The notes below the pieces were generated by a model. That model did no database searches and was not told where the DNA came from. It saw nothing but the letters and a program-made list of their open reading frames with translations. From Pseudomonadota bacterium (GTDB lineage Bacteria; Bdellovibrionota_C; UBA2361; OMIW01), in contig OMIW01000056.1 of NCBI GenBank assembly GCA_900299205.1, positions 1-10,106 of the forward strand: a stretch of 10,106 nucleotides of DNA, written 5' to 3'. Below are positions 1 through 5,909 of the stretch, one piece after another (the first letter of the stretch is position 1; each line of letters opens with the position of its first letter). The position numbers and the translations under genes were made by a program.

Positions 1-477
1 ACTGGGGGACAGCCCGGCCTCAAACGAGGGGGAAGGGGCTATGATCGATAGGATCGCCTGGTTTTTTTGAATCTGCACGACTGGAAGCTTGGGGGCCTTT
101 TCCAGATCGAGAACTACCCGGATTTTATCGAGATGGGTTGCTATCCGAATCTTCTTGATTGCACCATCTTTCGTCTGACGAGCAGCATGTATGGGGTATC
201 GGCGTGGAATTCCCTTCGCATCGATCCCGATACGAGGAGGATTTGCCAGGGAAAAGGTGGAGAGCTTCGCCTCTTCAGGAAAGGTCACCACGATTCGTTC
301 CCCCTCCCGAATAACGGAAACTGTCGAATCGGCTCTGAACAACTCCTGACTCAGCGCTTCCTTTGAGTACACGATGAGACAGAGAAAAAGGACGAGGATA
401 AGTTTGAGGACTTCCAACAACCTGATTCGCAGAATGTTCCCGTCTCGAAACGATGTGCTTAGGTACTGCTCTCTCAT
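1..477 (-). CDS. AMIN-domain exported protein, N-terminal part (cut by window edge)
   Basis: An open minus-strand frame of 159 codons runs off the left edge without a stop. Residues 24-38 (LKLILVLFLCLIVYS) form a hydrophobic segment after a basic stretch, as in a signal peptide or membrane anchor. Residues about 44-138 look like an AMIN domain: the hallmark SLANPPRIGID (76-86) is followed by the strands IRIATHLDKIRVVLDL and a closing AILSI. AMIN domains occur at the N-terminus of periplasmic amidases (AmiC type) and secretin-associated proteins (PilQ type) and bind the cell wall or envelope. The catalytic or secretin part would lie outside the window, so the full identity is open. I chose the ATG at 477 because GGAG lies 5 bases upstream; in-frame ATGs at 480 and 525 are alternatives. 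The gene follows the membrane protein at 615-1313 on the same strand and may be co-transcribed with it. Confidence 0.72.
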   Translation of the reverse strand, partial: MREQYLSTSFRDGNILRIRLLEVLKLILVLFLCLIVYSKEALSQELFRADSTVSVIREGERIVVTFPEEAKLSTFSLANPPRIGIDAKGIPRRYPIHAARQTKDGAIKKIRIATHLDKIRVVLDLEKAPKLPVVQIQKNQAILSIIAPSPSFEAGLSPS

Positions 478-614
478 CATCTCTCCAAAAATACTCAAAT
501 CACGAGCGACAAACCTTTTATCCATAACAAGGAGAAGTTTTTTAGTTTTGGAAACACTCCGAGAGGTTGTGCGAATATACTCCACTCGTCTCGATAGAAA
601 CAGGAGGAAATTGA

Positions 615-1313
615 TCAGGTTTTGGGGGAAAATGGCGTTCTCACCTCCCTCTGTCGTTGCTGAAGAAGATGTTCGAAGACTGCCAAAGCGCCGGGGTAGG
701 GTGTTGTAAATCGGCAAGATATGCGACCTTGACCGGATGATTGCTTCCAGAATCGAAGCTCACGAAGCGGTAATTGTTTACCCTTCGACGACTCCCCCAC
801 AACAGATTGCATCTCAAGCTCATCACGAAGGTGTGCACCGTACTCGAGCGTTGCTCCGTGAGCACCCTCGCTGAGACAGACCAAGCAATCTCCGAGCAAG
901 ATCAACCAAACTGCCCGTGAGGAGACTCCTGTTTCGAATGTGGCTATCTGCTCACTTTCATCGGGACCATCCTCTGTCCAGTTGCCACGTACGATTAAAT
1001 GAACGGAGAGGTCGCGCGCTCGAGCCGCAAAAGCAAAGCGGCGAGCCGCTGATCGAACGGCGAGGTATTCGAGAATAGTGCGAGGCTTAAGCTCTCGCCA
1101 CCTTTTCGCTGCAGTCTGTTGAAAAACGATTGGCAGAAGGATAAGGGCTAACCACATAATCCCCTGCTCTCCAAGGCCGACGGCAAGCACGCCGCAGACA
1201 AGGCCGAGGAGCAGAACAGCGGATGTGCCCGAAGCGTGGGACTGAGAGAGAAGATGAAACTTCTCCTCAGGGGGAATTCTACTCCACATCTGGTCGGTGC
1301 TGATCGTGTCCAT
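615..1313 (-). CDS. Membrane protein of unknown function, 232 aa
   Basis: I do not recognise the family. The N-terminal 29 residues are polar. Two hydrophobic segments at about 30-47 and 51-65, separated by a very short GEQG turn, look like a transmembrane hairpin. A basic, Arg-rich stretch follows (68-101), suggesting that the rest is cytoplasmic by the positive-inside rule. Residues about 101-220 look like a compact soluble alpha/beta domain with alternating hydrophobic strands (for example RAVWLILLGDCLVCLSEG at 133-150); a PH-like fold is possible but only a guess. No catalytic motif is visible. No convincing ribosome binding site precedes the ATG at 1313, so the start is uncertain. The gene is divergent from comM and lies 137 bases upstream of the AMIN-domain gene on the same strand, so an envelope role is possible but unproven. 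Confidence 0.7.
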   Translation of the reverse strand: MDTISTDQMWSRIPPEEKFHLLSQSHASGTSAVLLLGLVCGVLAVGLGEQGIMWLALILLPIVFQQTAAKRWRELKPRTILEYLAVRSAARRFAFAARARDLSVHLIVRGNWTEDGPDESEQIATFETGVSSRAVWLILLGDCLVCLSEGAHGATLEYGAHLRDELEMQSVVGESSKGKQLPLRELRFWKQSSGQGRISCRFTTPYPGALAVFEHLLQQRQREVRTPFSPKT

Positions 1314-1533
1314 TATGGGTGGGTCAGGAAATTATTGCCTATTTTTCTCTTAATTCACTCATACTGGCACATCGCGTTCCAAGCTTGAGGAGATTAACGC
1401 CAAATGTACCAAGCCAGAATTAAAAAACCTGAAGATTGCGAAACTTATCCAGGAGTAATCCGATATATGAGAGTTCCCCGTTTCATCAGGTGAGGAGGCC
1501 CCAGCTTGGACGTGGGATTTCTAAGGACTTTTC
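1314..1533. other. Divergent intergenic region between membrane protein gene and comM
   Basis: This 220-base gap must hold promoters for both the leftward pair and comM. It is AT-richer than the flanking genes. I could not find a -35/-10 pair good enough to call in either direction. The only clear element is the comM ribosome binding site AAGGA at 1523-1527. Confidence 0.5.
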
Positions 1534-3066
1534 ATGTTGGCAAAAGTAATCACGAGCACCATCGTTGGGCTTCGGGCTCTTCCCGTCGAAGCGCAGATAG
1601 CAATCCGGCCCGGCAAACCGCTTTTTACCCTCGTGGGGATGGCTGACTGTGCGGTAAAGGAGTCACGCGAGCGCATCCTCTCCGCGCTCCGCCACCTAGC
1701 GATCTCGGTGGATAAACAGGTACTCGTTAATCTGGCACCTGCTGAAATTCGAAAGGAGGGCTCTTCGTTTGATTTGCCAGTGGCGATAGGTCTCCTTGCA
1801 GCCTTGAAGCACGTTCCGCGAGCAAGCCTTGCCTCTCGATCATTTCACGGAGAGCTAGCACTCGATGGTGAGCTCCATCGGATTAGGGGAGCAGCAAGCA
1901 TGGCGATAACAGCGATGGAACAGGGAGCATCCGAGATAATTCTTCCTCATGAGAATGTCGCTGAGGTTCGACTTCTGCGTGGAATTGAGCCGATTGGTGC
2001 TCATTCGCTTGCCGAGGTTATAGCCTATCTCCGGGATGGAGTCCGACCTCCGCAACTTTCCCTCAGCTACCCGCAAAGCGGGAATGGGGGATCCCCGTTG
2101 TCTCTCGACCAAGTAATCGGGCAGGATCGGGCGAAGCGTGCTCTCGCAATAGCAGCCGCGGGTGGTCACAATATTCTTTTCATTGGCCCGCCTGGGTGCG
2201 GAAAGTCGATGCTCGCTCAGCGATATGAGGAGCTGCTTCCTCCGATTGGAGAACGGGAGCTGCTCGATATCGTCAAGGTCCATTCGGTCTCGGGATTGCC
2301 CGTAGAGGACTTTCTTCGTGGCAAAAGACCCTTCCGCGCTCCGCATCATTCGCTCAGTGACGCTGCTCTCGTAGGGGGAGGAATGCCTGTCCGTCCAGGT
2401 GAGATCAGTCTTGCCCACGGAGGAGTTCTTTTCCTCGATGAATTCCCCGAGTTTAGGCGTACTGCTATCGAATCGCTCCGAACCCCCCTTGAGGAGGGGA
2501 AAGTCCTGGTCAGTCGCGCTCGGAGCTCGGCGGAATTTCCAGCAAGATTTCAGCTTATTGCGGCCATGAACCCGTGTCCTTGCGGACGGCTTGGGATATC
2601 AAAAGACTCATGCTCATGCAGTCACCTAGCTCTTCAAGGGTATCTTAGAAAGCTTTCTCAGCCGATCCTCGATCGTATCGATCTTCATCTCTATTTACAG
2701 GCGGTGCCGATACAATCAATCCTCCATCCTGCGGTCTCCTCCACTCCCCCGTCGATCCCCGCAAAGCAGCTAAGGGAGCGGATTGGGGGGGCAGTTGCGA
2801 TTCAGCTAGAACGGTCTGGAACGCTGAATGGCTATCTTCCAAGCACCGATTTTCTCGCTGAAAATGCTCTTAACTCCAAGGGTCGGGAGCTTCTCGAACG
2901 GGCTGCCGGCAAGCTCCGTATCTCAGCACGAGGGGTGATGAGGGTCATGCGAGTTGCCAGAACCATCGCCGATCTTGAGGCAACGGGCTCGGTTGACGAA
3001 CATCATATTGCGGAGGCCCTTGGATTTCGGGAGTTAGACCGAATGATGGTGTTTGGGGGGATGTGA
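1534..3066 (+). CDS. comM: YifB/ComM family Mg-chelatase-like AAA+ ATPase
   Basis: A full-length 510-residue member of the YifB/ComM family, whose usual length is about 500-510. Residues 1-170 form the N-terminal ChlI-like domain with the family opening (LAKVITSTIVGLRA, then FTLVGMADCAVKESRERI). The AAA+ core holds Walker A GPPGCGKS (218-225), the RAPHHSLSDAALVGGG block (268-283), Walker B VLFLDEF (298-304) and the SQPILDRIDL block (375-384). Cysteines 348, 350, 360 and 362 around NPCPCG make a possible metal-binding cluster, as is typical of the family. ComM is known in Gram-negative species as a hexameric helicase promoting branch migration when transformed DNA is integrated, but homologues also occur in non-competent bacteria. 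The start is supported by AAGGA 6 bases upstream. It is divergent from the membrane protein gene and shows no functional link to the ilv operon downstream. Confidence 0.95.
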   Translation: MLAKVITSTIVGLRALPVEAQIAIRPGKPLFTLVGMADCAVKESRERILSALRHLAISVDKQVLVNLAPAEIRKEGSSFDLPVAIGLLAALKHVPRASLASRSFHGELALDGELHRIRGAASMAITAMEQGASEIILPHENVAEVRLLRGIEPIGAHSLAEVIAYLRDGVRPPQLSLSYPQSGNGGSPLSLDQVIGQDRAKRALAIAAAGGHNILFIGPPGCGKSMLAQRYEELLPPIGERELLDIVKVHSVSGLPVEDFLRGKRPFRAPHHSLSDAALVGGGMPVRPGEISLAHGGVLFLDEFPEFRRTAIESLRTPLEEGKVLVSRARSSAEFPARFQLIAAMNPCPCGRLGISKDSCSCSHLALQGYLRKLSQPILDRIDLHLYLQAVPIQSILHPAVSSTPPSIPAKQLRERIGGAVAIQLERSGTLNGYLPSTDFLAENALNSKGRELLERAAGKLRISARGVMRVMRVARTIADLEATGSVDEHHIAEALGFRELDRMMVFGGM

Positions 3067-3257
3067 TGCAAGGGTATCTCATGGCTTTTCCGATTTGGAA
3101 TCGGAATCAGGATCCCTCTGCAGCCCTCGGACATTCGGGCCTCTTCATCAAAGAGTTGCCGCTCCCCGTTCTCCTCAGAACCGCCGAGGTCAGAGGCAAC
3201 TCTCCAAGAGACTTCGGGACAGAGCCCGATTGGTTGGACTTGACAAGCGGAGATTGA
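3066..3257 (+). CDS. Possible small protein, 63 aa, overlapping the comM stop
   Basis: A short ORF begins at the ATG that shares one base with the comM TGA (the bases read ATGTGATG), an arrangement typical of translational coupling; a GTG immediately before it (3063) is an alternative start. A run of six G at 3055-3060 could act as a weak ribosome binding site. The product has a hydrophobic start (GYLMAFPIW), a Leu/Pro-rich middle (FIKELPLPVLLRT) and a polar acidic end. I recognise no family. Its 3' end overlaps the -35 box of the ilv promoter, and two inverted repeats lie inside it, so the stretch may simply be non-coding. Codon choice is not clearly different from the neighbours. Confidence 0.22.
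   Translation: MQGYLMAFPIWNRNQDPSAALGHSGLFIKELPLPVLLRTAEVRGNSPRDFGTEPDWLDLTSGD
3088..3106 (+). repeat. Perfect 8-bp inverted repeat after comM
   Basis: TTCCGATT (3088-3095) pairs exactly with AATCGGAA (3099-3106) across a 3-base TGG loop. It begins 21 bases after the comM stop. No T-run follows, so it is not a standard intrinsic terminator; it could stabilise the comM mRNA end or be a binding site. It also lies within the possible small ORF at 3066-3257. Confidence 0.5.
3152..3203 (+). repeat. 9-bp inverted repeat with 34-base loop
   Basis: AGAGTTGCC (3152-3160) is exactly complementary to GGCAACTCT (3195-3203). Inside the loop CCTC (3173-3176) can pair with GAGG (3186-3189). The structure ends 36 bases before the -35 box of the ilv promoter and has no T-run. 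A role as comM transcript end, operator-like site or chance pairing cannot be separated by eye. Confidence 0.4.
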
Positions 3258-3269
3258 ACTCGGTATTCT
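3240..3269 (+). promoter_or_regulatory. Sigma70-like promoter for the ilv-leu operon
   Basis: A perfect -35 box TTGACA (3240-3245) is separated by 18 bases from TATTCT (3264-3269), which matches 4 of 6 positions of the -10 consensus including both conserved ends. The expected transcription start is close to 3276, the A of the first in-frame ATG of the leader ORF. The attenuator is about 90-215 bases downstream, a normal distance for a leader RNA. Confidence 0.65.
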
Positions 3270-3275
3270 CGTGGT

Positions 3276-3428
3276 ATGTCTCGACCAAACTCCATTTTTA
3301 AAGGGCGCCTGGCATCTCCGTTGAGGGGGTTTCGGGGAGATTGTATCCGTTCTGTCGTTCCTTTCTGCACCTCCGGTCTCCTGCTCGTCGTCGTACTCCT
3401 TACGAATCGGTGCGGGCCGCCTGTGTAG
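3276..3428 (+). CDS. Leu/Val-rich leader peptide of the ilv-leu attenuator
   Basis: A 50-codon frame ends at TAG 3426-3428. Near its end are eight consecutive branched-chain codons, CTC CTG CTC GTC GTC GTA CTC CTT at 3378-3401, giving SGLLLVVVLLTNRCGPPV at the C-terminus. Two further Val codons sit at 3354-3359. Such runs near the stop are the hallmark of ilv and leu leader peptides, whose translation, not product, is the regulatory signal. The Leu/Val run sits inside the 1:2 helix, and the last codons (ACG AAT CGG TGC GGG) form antiterminator strand 2. The start is unsure: the ATG at 3276 lies at or next to the predicted transcription start and would be leaderless, while in-frame TTG 3321 would give 35 residues without an obvious ribosome binding site. 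GGGGAG at 3334-3339 lies 5 bases before an in-frame ATC (3345), a very rare start codon. No other in-frame ATG or GTG start exists. Confidence 0.8.
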   Translation: MSRPNSIFKGRLASPLRGFRGDCIRSVVPFCTSGLLLVVVLLTNRCGPPV

Positions 3429-3493
3429 GCGACTGTGGCGAAAAGCCCCCGCACCGATTAAAAACCGGTGCGGGGGCTTTTTTGTTGTTTTTT
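3364..3493 (+). promoter_or_regulatory. Transcription attenuator (1:2, 2:3 and 3:4 pairings) before ilvB
   Basis: Four strands can be read directly. Strand 1 (3364-3371) pairs with strand 2 (3409-3416) over 8 pairs, two of them G-U, enclosing the whole Leu/Val codon run. Strand 2, extended to 3405-3416 (AATCGGTGCGGG), is exactly complementary over 12 bases to strand 3 (3448-3459, CCCGCACCGATT). Strand 3, as part of 3441-3456, is also the left arm of the terminator with strand 4 (3466-3481). Pairings 2:3 and 3:4 exclude each other. A small hairpin CGCCT/AGGCG (3418-3422 with 3427-3431) carries the leader stop. Inferred action: a ribosome stalled at scarce Leu or Val codons frees strand 2, the antiterminator forms and ilvB is transcribed; when charged tRNA is ample the ribosome reaches the stop, covers strand 2, and the terminator forms. 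Confidence 0.88.
3441..3493 (+). terminator. Intrinsic terminator of the ilv leader
   Basis: AAAAGCCCCCGCACCG (3441-3456) is an exact inverted repeat of 3466-3481 across a 9-base loop (ATTAAAAAC). Ten of the twelve inner pairs are G-C, and the right arm runs straight into TTTTTT (3478-3483), followed by a second T-run (3488-3493). The flanking A-run on the left would also permit termination in the reverse direction. It lies 60 bases before ilvB and serves as the off state of the attenuator rather than as the end of comM transcription. Confidence 0.93.
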
Positions 3494-3553
3494 ACGTCTG
3501 TTACTTTTTGAATCGAGCAATCGAATGGCTGCTCACTTATTGAGAGGGCTCGG

Positions 3554-5275
3554 ATGAAACCAACCTTAGATGAAATCGTCCCCCATCAGTCAGAAGAGAT
3601 CACGGGGGCGGAGATCCTGATGCGATCGTTGGTTGAGCATGGAGTTGACGTGGTATTCGGGTATCCAGGAGGGGCAATCATGCCTGTGTACGATGCCCTT
3701 TACCATTACCAAGACAGGATCCGCCATGTCTTGGTCCGTCACGAACAGGGAGCAACGCATGCAGCGGAGGGGTATGCGCGGGTTACAGGCCGATGTGGTG
3801 TCGCGCTTGCTACCTCGGGGCCAGGTGCGACGAACCTTGTGACTGGGATTGCGGACGCACTTATGGATTCAACCCCACTCGTGTGTATTACCGGTCAGGT
3901 GGGCCGAGCGTTGTTGGGAACGGATGCATTTCAGGAGACCGATATTATTGGAGTGACGGTTCCGATTACTAAATGGAACTACCAGGTAACTTCAGCCGAC
4001 GAAATCGCACCTGTCATGGCCAAAGCATTTGCCATCGCACTCGCAGGTCGACCGGGGCCGGTAGTCGTTGACATCACGAAGAACGCCCAACTTGAAAAGG
4101 CCGTCTATCGACGATCAAGCTATACGCCCCCTCTAAGGAGTTTTCATGCGGTCCCTGCCGTGGAGGATTACGAGCGAGCCGCACACTATATCAGTGAAGC
4201 AAAGCGGCCGATGTTGCTGGTGGGACGAGGCGTCCTCGTCGCTCGAGCGCAGCGAGAGCTTCTTAATTTCGCGGAGAAAACGGGAATACCGGTGGCGCTA
4301 ACCCTTCAGGGGCTCTCAGCGTTCCCTACGCGTCACCCCCTCTATGCGGGGATGCTGGGTATGCATGGAAACTACGCACCTAACATCCTCACGAATGAGG
4401 CAGACCTCCTGATAGCAGTTGGGATGAGATTCGACGATCGCGTCACAGGGAATGTCCAGACGTATGCAAAAAGGGCGAAGATCATTCACATTGATATCGA
4501 GCGTGCTGAGATAAATAAATTAGTTTCGGTTGACGTAGGATTGCGCACTGATGCGCGCGAAGGGCTCTTGGCGTTGACTGACCGAGTATCAGATAGTGAG
4601 TATCCGGAATGGCGAGAGCGATTTGCCGCTCTCTACGAGGAGGAGCGCGCGGCGGTTATCTCGCACGAGCTGCTTCCTGAGTCGGGAGGATTGCGGATGG
4701 CGGAGGTGATTCATCGACTTTCTGAGGCGACGGCAGGAGAAGCGATTACGGTTACCGATGTGGGGCAACACCAGATGGCAACCGCCCGTTACTATCGATA
4801 TGCTCGAACTGATGGATGGATATCGTCGGGGGGCTTGGGTACCATGGGCTTTGGCATACCAGCGGCGCTCGGCGCAGCGATAGCAGCACCGGAGCGTACC
4901 GTCCTCGCGATTGTGGGGGACGGTGGCTTTCAGATGACCTGTCAGGAGCTGGGCACAATAGCCCAAGAAAAAACTCCAGTAAAAATTGTTATCATGAATA
5001 ACAATTTTCTGGGGATGGTACGGCAGTGGCAGGAATTGTTTTTTGATAGTCGTTACTCCTTCGTTCATCTCGATAATCCTGATTTCGTCAAACTTTCAGA
5101 GGCATTCGGCATTCCCGCGCGTCGCGTTTCGGAGCGCGATAATCTCGATGAGACGATCAGTTGGGCACTCAATATTGAGGGGCCGTGTCTGATAGAAGTA
5201 CAGGTCGAAAAGGAGGAGAATGTATTTCCGATGATCCCCGCAGGGGCAGGGGTTTCAGAGATTCGACTCGGTTAA
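3554..5275 (+). CDS. ilvB: Acetolactate synthase, large catalytic subunit
   Basis: The 573-residue ThDP enzyme joins two pyruvates to 2-acetolactate (valine, leucine) or pyruvate and 2-ketobutyrate to acetohydroxybutyrate (isoleucine), in the cytoplasm with IlvN. The N-terminal ThDP domain has YPGGAIMPVYDAL (37-49) and the catalytic Glu 64 in RHEQGATHAAEGYAR; SGPGATN (88-94) and GTDAFQETD (122-130) are the standard family blocks. The central FAD-binding domain covers about 200-345 (GMRFDDRVTGN, 290-300). The C-terminal ThDP domain has GDG (455-457) and NNN (482-484), followed by MVRQWQ. Length is normal. GAGAGGG at 3542-3548 lies 5 bases before the ATG. It is the first structural gene after the attenuator. 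The residue after GQV, position 117, is Gly, at a site where plants have Pro and bacterial isozymes vary. Confidence 0.97.
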   Translation: MKPTLDEIVPHQSEEITGAEILMRSLVEHGVDVVFGYPGGAIMPVYDALYHYQDRIRHVLVRHEQGATHAAEGYARVTGRCGVALATSGPGATNLVTGIADALMDSTPLVCITGQVGRALLGTDAFQETDIIGVTVPITKWNYQVTSADEIAPVMAKAFAIALAGRPGPVVVDITKNAQLEKAVYRRSSYTPPLRSFHAVPAVEDYERAAHYISEAKRPMLLVGRGVLVARAQRELLNFAEKTGIPVALTLQGLSAFPTRHPLYAGMLGMHGNYAPNILTNEADLLIAVGMRFDDRVTGNVQTYAKRAKIIHIDIERAEINKLVSVDVGLRTDAREGLLALTDRVSDSEYPEWRERFAALYEEERAAVISHELLPESGGLRMAEVIHRLSEATAGEAITVTDVGQHQMATARYYRYARTDGWISSGGLGTMGFGIPAALGAAIAAPERTVLAIVGDGGFQMTCQELGTIAQEKTPVKIVIMNNNFLGMVRQWQELFFDSRYSFVHLDNPDFVKLSEAFGIPARRVSERDNLDETISWALNIEGPCLIEVQVEKEENVFPMIPAGAGVSEIRLG

Positions 5276-5292
5276 AAAAGTGAGGAGAGGAT

Positions 5293-5808
5293 ATGTCAGC
5301 GAGTGTCTGCTTAACGGTGTATTCAGACAATAATCCGGGATTGCTACACCGGGTGACTGCAGTATTCACCCGACGCAAAATGAATATCGAGTCGCTCACC
5401 GTGTCGGATACTGAGCTGGCGGGGGTTTCCCGTTACACGATCGTGATACGATCTGACAGCGACGCAGCGGGAAAAATAGCGGAGCAGATTCGGAAGATCA
5501 TAGAGGTTCATGAGGTCGTCGTCGGCGAGGAGGAGGCGATGGTTAGTCGTGAGGTGGCGCTTGTGAAGCTTCCTCGGAGCTGCTCTGCGGGGATAGCTCA
5601 CGTTGTTTCAACTCATGGATTAGTGCTCGTGTCGGAGGGGGATAGTGTCGTGATATTCGAAAAGACGGGCTCGGTAGAGGAGGTCAGCGATGCGCTTTTT
5701 GCCCTTCGACCCTTCGGTATCATCGAATTTGCTCGATCGGGCCGGATTAGTATGGCTGCCTTAGCGGAGCGATGGAGCGGGCCATCGAATGACACATTCT
5801 CGGGCTAA
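5293..5808 (+). CDS. ilvN: Acetolactate synthase, small regulatory subunit
   Basis: At 171 residues this matches the usual IlvH/IlvN length of about 160-175. The N-terminal ACT domain (about 4-78) holds NNPGLLHRV (13-21) and MNIESLTVSDTELAGVSRYTIV (30-51). Asn 13, Gly 16 and Asn 31 align with E. coli IlvH Asn 11, Gly 14 and Asn 29, positions tied to valine binding, so valine feedback on IlvB is likely. The C-terminal domain (about 86-157) has REVALVKL and the closing RPFGIIEFARSGRISMA. The wording of the ACT domain resembles, from memory, Bacteroidota IlvN more than enterobacterial IlvH. A strong GAGGAGAGG site (5282-5290) precedes the ATG, and the gap to ilvB is only 17 bases, so the two are translated from one message. 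Confidence 0.94.
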   Translation: MSASVCLTVYSDNNPGLLHRVTAVFTRRKMNIESLTVSDTELAGVSRYTIVIRSDSDAAGKIAEQIRKIIEVHEVVVGEEEAMVSREVALVKLPRSCSAGIAHVVSTHGLVLVSEGDSVVIFEKTGSVEEVSDALFALRPFGIIEFARSGRISMAALAERWSGPSNDTFSG

Positions 5809-5838
5809 AATACCCAGAAACTTTATTTTTAGGGAGAT

Positions 5839-5871
5839 TATCACGAGGTTCGGCTAGCCGGCGGCGTGATA
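5839..5871 (+). repeat. Nested inverted repeat between ilvN and ilvC
   Basis: TATCACG (5839-5845) pairs exactly with CGTGATA (5865-5871). Inside it lies the 10-base palindrome CGGCTAGCCG (5851-5860). The 101-base gap is the second longest inside the operon and has no T-run after the hairpin, so it does not look like a terminator. It could be an mRNA processing or stabilising element or a protein site; nothing in the sequence decides this. Confidence 0.45.
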
Positions 5872-5909
5872 GTGATTGGTAATGTCGTGTTGAAAAAGAG
5901 AGTAGAGAT

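Noticed and set aside
67-709. Plus-strand ORFs of 99 and 111 codons at 67-366 and 374-709
   Set aside because: They lie opposite the AMIN-domain frame and the end of the 232-residue membrane protein gene; their products are Arg/Ser-rich with no family character, while the minus frames show recognisable domain or membrane features.
1855-2418. 187-codon minus-strand ORF inside comM
   Set aside because: It is a shadow of the well-supported comM frame, and its product has no recognisable domain.
3067-3553. T-box or riboswitch as explanation for the ilv leader
   Set aside because: I saw no T-box-like conserved stretch near the antiterminator, and the Leu/Val codon run inside the 1:2 helix explains the structure better as ribosome-mediated attenuation.
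4589-5068. 159-codon minus-strand ORF inside ilvB
   Set aside because: It overlaps the C-terminal ThDP domain of ilvB in antisense and reads as low-complexity shadow protein.
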